From the NCBI GenBank assembly GCA_001662425.1, contig BDDC01000977.1:25257-37115 (forward strand): a stretch of DNA of 11,859 nucleotides, read 5' to 3'. The notes below the pieces were generated by a model. That model was not told where the DNA came from. It worked only from the letters and a program-made list of their open reading frames with translations, and ran no database searches. This document shows, in pieces, positions 7,398 through 11,859 of the stretch (within the stretch, counting starts at the first letter, position 1; every line of letters starts with the position of its first letter). The position numbers and the translations under genes are program-made. The DNA comes from Chlamydomonas sphaeroides (taxonomy: Eukaryota > Chlorophyta > Chlorophyceae > Chlamydomonadales > Chlamydomonadaceae).

Positions 7398-9643
7398 TCA
7401 GCGGCCCACACCCGCGTGCCAGCTGCTGCTGCGCAGCGCGGCGGGGCCGTCACCGCCACCGCAGGCCCAGCCGCTGCAGCCCGCGGCGCCGCCGCCGGCC
7501 CAGCCGCCGCAGCCCCCCTGCGACGCGATCGCCGCCGCGCTCCTCATGGCATGGGCATGGGCATGGTCAGCCGCAAGGGGCCGCGGCGGCGCGCTAAAGC
7601 TGTAGCTGCCGCCAGGGCCCAGCAGCAGCGCCGGGCTGTCCCACGCGCCCCAGCCGCTGCTGCCGGCGGCGCCGCCACCGCCAACCTGCCCCAGCGAGCT
7701 GGCGTGCTGGCGCGCTGACGCCGCCGCGGTGGCGCCGCCGCCGTCACGGCAGTGCTGCTCTGCGGGGGGGCTGCGGCCACAGGCGGAACGCAGCTCGGAG
7801 AGGATGTCGCGCGGGTGGCCCAGGCCCGGAAGGCCGCCGGTGCCGCTGCAGGCGGTGGCGCTGAGGGAGCTGAGCCCGCCGAAGGAGTTGAGGTTGGGCT
7901 CGAGCGCCATGGGGACGGGCCAGGTTGACAGCAGCACACCTGTGCCGGCGTGCTCCGGCCGCCGCTGTAGGCCGGGCAGCTGCAGGCTGGGGCTACCGCC
8001 GGAGGCGAAGGGCGCCGCCACCGCCGCCGCCGCCTCCACCTCCACCGCCTCAGCCACCGCGGTCTGCTGCGCCTCCGCCATCAGGCTGGCGAACAGCACC
8101 TCGATGTCGTCATCGACGCGGGGAGCAGGCCAGGAGGTCGCCGCGTGAGGGCAGGATCGAGACAACGGCAGCGGCCCATCACGGAGCCCGAGCGGCGGCG
8201 CCGGCAGCGGCCCATCACGGAGCCCGAGCGGCGGCGGCGGCAGCGGCCCATCACGGAGCCCGAGCGGCGGCGGCGCCAGCGGCGGCGCAGCTGTGTCGTC
8301 GCCCATGTCATGGTCCATGCGGAACACGACCCACGGGTCGGGCTGGTGGAGGCCGTCGACACGCACCGACGTCGGCGGAGGCGCCGTCGTGTCCTGCGGC
8401 AGCGCCCCCGACAGGCCGGCCCCGTGCTTGCCTTCATCCATGCCGCTGCAGAAGATGGCAGCGGCAGTCGCCAGGGAGGATCCCAGCGCCGCGGGGGAGT
8501 CGACGGAGGCGGGGTCGCCTGGCGCCGCTGCGCCCGCGGCGGGGCGGGCGGGGCTCCCGCCCATGGGCCCCGGCGACGGCGGCGGCGCGGAGGAGGCGGC
8601 ACGGTGCGCCAGAGCGCTACTGGAATTGGTCTCGGGCTCGGTCTCAATAATTGTGGTGGGGAAGGACAGGCCGGCATCGTGTGCAGCACCACTGGCGGCG
8701 GCAGTCATCGAGTTGGCGGCATGGGTGGCGGAGGTGGCAGCGGCGGTGACGGCTGCAGCGCCCTGGCTTATGGTATGGCGGCTCGGAGGTCTGGCGCCGC
8801 CGGCGGTGAGCCGCCTGGCCTCCGCCAGCGCGGCCTGCCTCAGCTGCGCGTCGTCGCAGTTAGGCCCCACGGCCTGGGCGTAGCAGCGAAGTAGCGCGTT
8901 GGACTCGGCCGTCTTGGAGCGAAGCGCCGAGTGAAAAATGTTCTGCGTTGGGAGGAGGGAATGGGAGTGTATGGTGGGAGGGGCTGCGTGGGGGCAGGAG
9001 GCGTGTAACCCCGTGGAACACCATCCCGCTGCATGCCACGCAGCGTCCCCTCATACGCACGACCACGCGGTTTCTGATGTGGTAAAGTTCTATGCGCAAG
9101 CTACGTCCTTAAGCTCACCTTGACGTCTCTGTCGGTGTGCTTCTTGAAGTGCTTCGCAATCATCGTCCTGGACGGACCAGGGGTTTGAACGTTGGCACAG
9201 CAGGAGGCACGCTGCCCCAGGCATGGCTCGCTCGCACATACAGCTTCGTGCAGCCACCTCAGCCACCCCCTGCGCCGCGCCAAAGCCCGCGCCACCCCAA
9301 CCCATCCTGCCAGATTCCCACGCACACTCTCAGCCCCGCCAACTTACCAGCGGTTTCCGAGGCAGCAGTGGAGTTGCGCTACGCGGGTCGCCTCGGCGTC
9401 AGGCCATCGCCGGCGGCGGTTGCCGAGCGCTGGCCGACTGGGCTGCAGCGAAACCAGCGCTGCGACCTCCAGTCTGCCCGGTTTGTCTTGAGCTTGAGCA
9501 AGAGCCAAGCTGGCGTCGTCAAGGGACGCGCGGCGCGACGAGCTACTCATAACTGTCGAGTCGGCCCCACTATGGGCGCGACAGCGAGACGTGGACCGCC
9601 AAGCCTCTGAGCCTGCGTGCAAGGGACCGATTAAGCTATTCAT
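7398..9643 (-). CDS. Single-repeat Myb/SANT-like DNA-binding protein, copy 2 (3 exons)
   Basis: Probable nuclear transcription factor of about 629 aa, a tandem paralog of the gene at 933-3202. Exons are 9643-9348, 9167-9119 and 8942-7398. Joining them gives one Myb repeat with W80, W99 and F118 at 18-residue spacings. It reads NRW-TMIAKHFKKHTDRDVK-NIFHSALRSK, matching copy 1 almost residue for residue. The conserved extension LLRCYAQAVGPNC follows, then an Ala/Gly/Pro/Ser-rich region. That region has three tandem PPLGLRDGPLPP repeats (about 339-375), DDDIEVLFASLMAEAQQ at 392-408 and RDILSELRS at 493-501. The stop is TGA at 7400-7398. The start is less sure: the in-frame ATG at 9550 (residue 32) would give about 598 aa and an N-terminal arm closer in length to copy 1. 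Function and targets are unknown. Confidence 0.82.
8032..8176 (-). other. DNA block nearly identical to 1738-1882 (copy 2 side)
   Basis: This is the partner of the block in copy 1, aligned without gaps. It encodes the RSCPHAATSWPAPRV-DDDIEVLFASLMAEAQQ-AVAEAVEVEA island. It abuts the 36-bp repeat array on its upstream coding side. Confidence 0.85.
8166..8273. repeat. 36-bp in-frame minisatellite in Myb copy 2, three units
   Basis: Three nearly identical 36-base units start at 8166, 8202 and 8238; each contains CCCATCACGGAGCCCGAGCG. On the coding strand each encodes 12 residues of the type PPLGLRDGPLPP. Copy 1 has only one diverged unit at this position (PPPPLGCRSRPLPLP), so the array expanded after the genes duplicated, or contracted in copy 1. 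Confidence 0.92.
8943..9118 (-). other. Second intron of Myb copy 2
   Basis: A 176-bp phase 0 intron with donor AAG|GTGAGC and a pyrimidine-rich acceptor ending CCCAACGCAG|AACATT. It sits at the same DVK|NIF boundary as the only intron of copy 1, so it was present before the duplication. The intron bodies are not recognisably alike. Confidence 0.88.
9168..9347 (-). other. First intron of Myb copy 2 (absent from copy 1)
   Basis: A 180-bp phase 2 intron that splits the second Myb tryptophan codon as TG|G. The donor is a consensus GTAAGT and the acceptor is CCGTCCAG|GACGATG. Removing it restores GNRW-TMIAKHF, which aligns with the uninterrupted GNRWSAIARHF of copy 1. It leaves a 49-base middle exon. 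Confidence 0.87.
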
Positions 9644-10840
9644 CAGGGCATGTGGCTGTTTTCCTTGTGGGACTTGGGACTTGCGGTTTCGTTAAGCGCA
9701 CGTGGTCAGTTTGTCCCAGGTGCGTTGCAGCTCACGTCGACCTACATCAGGGGCGCTAGGTCGTTTTCGCAGTCGCCTCGTGTAGCAGGGCGCAGGTCCA
9801 CGGCTGGAGAAACTCACAACAAGAAATTTGCTGTCCGACCGCAGGCAACACAAAAGAGCTGCGCGCCGTAAGTTTGCTAATGAGACAGTGGTGGTGGGCA
9901 GCAGGTGGACTGCTTTCCGGCTTTCGACGGCAGCGCGGCACCTTAGTTTTGGTCCGTGCACCCCGGCGTACGTGCTGCAAACATAGCGGGGTCGTTTGTC
10001 TATATAGCATTCTGGTTTTGTCAAAGCCTTCAATGTGCGTCAGCATGGACGATTAGTCGCAATTTTCATGCCGGCTGCAACGGTACGTTTCTGCCGTTCC
10101 CCAGCCATCAACCTGTAGAAAAATACAATCTCCATGGGGCTGATGCGCACGTGCTGGTCAGACATTGGTGAGTAAGCCCACGTCGCACCAAAGTTTGTAA
10201 AGGTTCGTATCGTGGCGCGCCCCCCCCCCCTTGCGTGCACCCACAGGACATGTTCGTTCTGCGGGCCCCGCCGGTCCAACCGATTACCGCCAGCCAGTGT
10301 TGGGCGTCGTCTGCGGCGCCGTCGTTGCGGCCAAGAGGCACTGAGGCCCCAGCAGCAGCCCCCCGGGGCGCGCGTGGCCAAGGCAGGCCCCGTGATTTTA
10401 AGAAAAACACAGCCGTGCTGACGCGTTTCAGGGCCGCGGCGGCGGCAGACTTCTTGGGCCGGCTCGCGCCCTTTGCTGCCCTCAACCGTCGCCGCTGCCC
10501 CGGTGGTCGATGACCGCGGAGCGCCGCGCCTGTTTTGGCGCAGGAGCCCGACGGAAGGGGCTGCAACTCTGCATGCCGGCTCCGTGCGGCGTAGCCTGCG
10601 TTGCGTCGGGCTACGGGAGCCGCCTCTGCTGAGCTCAGAGGCAGCGTAGTGGGCGTTGCCTTGGCTTGGCTCGGTGGCGGCCCCCGCGCGTCGTGGCCCC
10701 TTCTGTCCCAGTGCCCCATGTAACCGCCACTTGCCGAGGGCCGGAGGCCGGAGGCCGGAAACGGGAGGTGGGACGCGTTCCTTCACTCGCCATACTGCAA
10801 TTCCCACGCAATCCCGCGCCAGCATCACTCACGCGCCACG
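9644..10840. other. Intergenic region upstream of Myb copy 2
   Basis: No gene is supported. The longest frame (minus, about 10828-10040, 262 codons) has an Arg/Ala/Gly-rich translation with no recognisable fold, and frames on the other strand overlap it. The region should hold the copy 2 promoter on its left side and the 5' flank of the small plus-strand gene on its right. It contains an 11-base C run at 10220-10230 and a GGCCGGA triplication near 10738-10760. Confidence 0.5.
10001..10006. promoter_or_regulatory. TATATA element
   Basis: TATATA followed by GC stands out in this GC-rich sequence. It lies about 360 bases upstream of the copy 2 ATG at 9643 on the minus strand, so it could be that gene's TATA box with a long 5' UTR. 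The hexamer is palindromic, so direction cannot be told from it, and there is no transcript evidence here. Confidence 0.25.
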
Positions 10841-11080
10841 ATGGCGGCGGCCAAGGCTCCTGGGCCGGGCGGCTGCTGCGGCAGCGGCCGTGGCCGCGGC
10901 AAGCGCAGCCGCCGGAGCTCACACGGCGGGGCCCGGGGCGGGCCCTCAGCTGGCAGCGCCGCCGCCGCCACCTTCGGGCCGGGGCCAAGCGGCAGCAGCG
11001 GTGGGGCTGGAGGCCGTGGCAAGCGGCCGAGCTCGGCCTCTGGCGGCGCCAAGCGGAAGCGTAACGGTGTTGGGGACTAA
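10841..11080 (+). CDS. Possible small basic Gly/Arg/Lys/Ser-rich protein (79 aa)
   Basis: The open frame starts MAAAKAPGPGG and ends KRKRNGVGD. The start context, CCACGATGGCGGCGGCC, resembles well-expressed green-algal starts, and the preceding bases (CACTCGCCATACTGCAATTCCCACGC) look like a 5' UTR. The protein is strongly basic and probably disordered. It has RGRGKRSRR at about residues 17-25, GGRGKR near 57-62, and KR-x8-KRKR near the C-terminus, which could act as a nuclear localisation signal. If real, it could be a nuclear or RNA-binding protein, or the first exon of a longer gene. No family is recognised. The opposite strand is also open (75 codons, proline-rich), so the call is weak. 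Confidence 0.38.
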   Translation: MAAAKAPGPGGCCGSGRGRGKRSRRSSHGGARGGPSAGSAAAATFGPGPSGSSGGAGGRGKRPSSASGGAKRKRNGVGD

Positions 11081-11859
11081 GTTGGCAGCGAGGGCGGGAC
11101 CTGACTCCTGGCCGTGCCTCGGTGGCTAGCTGGGCGGCGGCTGTTGCGTTGGCTGTTGTGATAGCGGCCGTAGCGGCCGTAGGCTTGTGCTACCGCGAGG
11201 GCGGGGTGCCGAGGGTCACGCCATCTCCTTGCACGCAAGCGTGTCCCGGCCATGCCTGGGTGAAGGGCCCAGGGGTCGCGTCCCCGACGAGTTCCGGCAC
11301 GTAGAGCGCTGGTTGAGAGGTTGGTGGGCACCTGCGAAAGCAACGCCTTGCACTGAAGTAGCCCAGTGATTGGGCCAGCCAGCAGCCCTAGATGAAGGAC
11401 TGGGGGTTACGCTCTTTTTCCCATGCCGGATGGGGCCACCTGTTGCTGAAGAGCCGCTAGCTTCCGACGTGCACGCCCCCCTTGCACTCCCAACCGACGG
11501 CCCCCTTCGAGAACCCGTTCCAACCGCCCACCACACCCGACCCGCGTCAACCCAACCCGCGTCACAGCTTCCGAACACGCACCCGCTCGTTACCCTCTAC
11601 CACGCTCTCTTTCAGCGTCCGCGACCTTCAGCTCCAGCGAGTCCAGCGTTACCACGTTACAGCCGCGTGTACGGCGCCCGCCCTGCTTTGCTTGTCTCTC
11701 GTTCTTCCTCTCTGCACCCCACCCAACGCAGACATTCTACACACTGCTGCTGGCGCGGGGATAGCTTAGACATCGCCGTCCTGCCGGCTACTACAGGAGG
11801 GCTGACATCGCGGTTCGGTCGCTGGTGGCTGGGCGTGGGAGCTCCGCCTAGGATAATTG
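11081..11859. other. Right flank, no supported gene
   Basis: Nothing definite is seen. Around 11125-11190 the plus strand can be read as a hydrophobic Ala/Val-rich segment (SWAAAVALAVVIAAVAAVGLCY) resembling a membrane helix, but no start codon or clear splice sites place it in a gene. From about 11470 to 11740 the plus strand becomes C/T- and A/C-rich, and a pyrimidine-rich tract ends in ACGCAG at about 11730. That could be an intron end or the 5' region of a gene continuing off the window. Confidence 0.4.

Noticed and set aside
7118..7597. Plus-strand frame with long Thr-His repeats
   Set aside because: The Thr-His run is just the CA microsatellite translated, and its 3' half is antisense to Myb copy 2.
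8145..8894. Plus-strand frames antisense to Myb copy 2 (249 and 241 codons)
   Set aside because: Same reason: these are shadows of the coding strand, including Arg-rich readings of the 36-bp repeats.
10040..10828. Minus-strand 262-codon frame
   Set aside because: It has no recognisable domain, an Arg-rich composition and a second long frame in another register over the same DNA. I saw no paralog or splice support.
1..11859. CRISPR array, tRNA or rRNA gene, intact transposon with transposase or reverse transcriptase
   Set aside because: I looked for regularly spaced repeats with unique spacers, tRNA B-box sequence, and recognisable transposase/RT motifs on both strands and saw none. The tandem repeats present are micro- and minisatellites.

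Overview
This is nuclear DNA from a GC-rich eukaryote, most likely a chlamydomonadalean (volvocine-type) green alga. The reasons are very high GC, genes split by short GT-AG introns of 173-180 bp, proteins made largely of Ala/Gly/Pro/Ser homopolymer stretches, and long intergenic tracts full of micro- and minisatellites. There are no bacterial operons, no tRNA or rRNA genes, and no CRISPR array or intact transposon that I can see. The species assignment is inference.

The core of the window is a tandem pair of paralogous genes on the minus strand. Copy 1 (3202 down to 933, 2 exons, about 698 aa) and copy 2 (9643 down to 7398, 3 exons, about 629 aa) each encode an N-terminal single Myb/SANT-type DNA-binding repeat. 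It has W-x18-W-x18-F spacing and a third helix ending DVK-NIFHSALRSK. A conserved helical extension follows, then a long low-complexity Ala/Gly/Pro/Ser region. That region contains two further conserved islands: an acidic-hydrophobic motif (DDDIEVLFASLMAEAQQ) and a short R-D-[LI]-[IL]-[AS]-E-L-R motif. They are probably nuclear transcription factors of a lineage-specific family. Exon structures were built by joining splice sites so that the Myb repeat reads through. One intron is shared at the same codon boundary; a second exists only in copy 2.

Layout: 1-932 is intergenic with short tandem repeats. 933-3202 is Myb copy 1. 3203-7397 is a 4.2 kb gap with no convincing gene; it holds a 140-bp tandem duplication, a degenerate roughly 30-bp minisatellite and a long CA/CG tract. 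7398-9643 is Myb copy 2. 9644-10840 is intergenic with a TATATA element. 10841-11080 is a possible small basic Gly/Arg/Lys-rich protein on the plus strand. 11081-11859 has no supported gene.

The most interesting signals lie in comparing the two Myb paralogs. A roughly 145-bp segment is almost identical in DNA, including at silent positions, while the flanking sequence has diverged. There is also an intron presence/absence difference inside the DNA-binding domain, and a 36-bp in-frame repeat expanded in copy 2 only.
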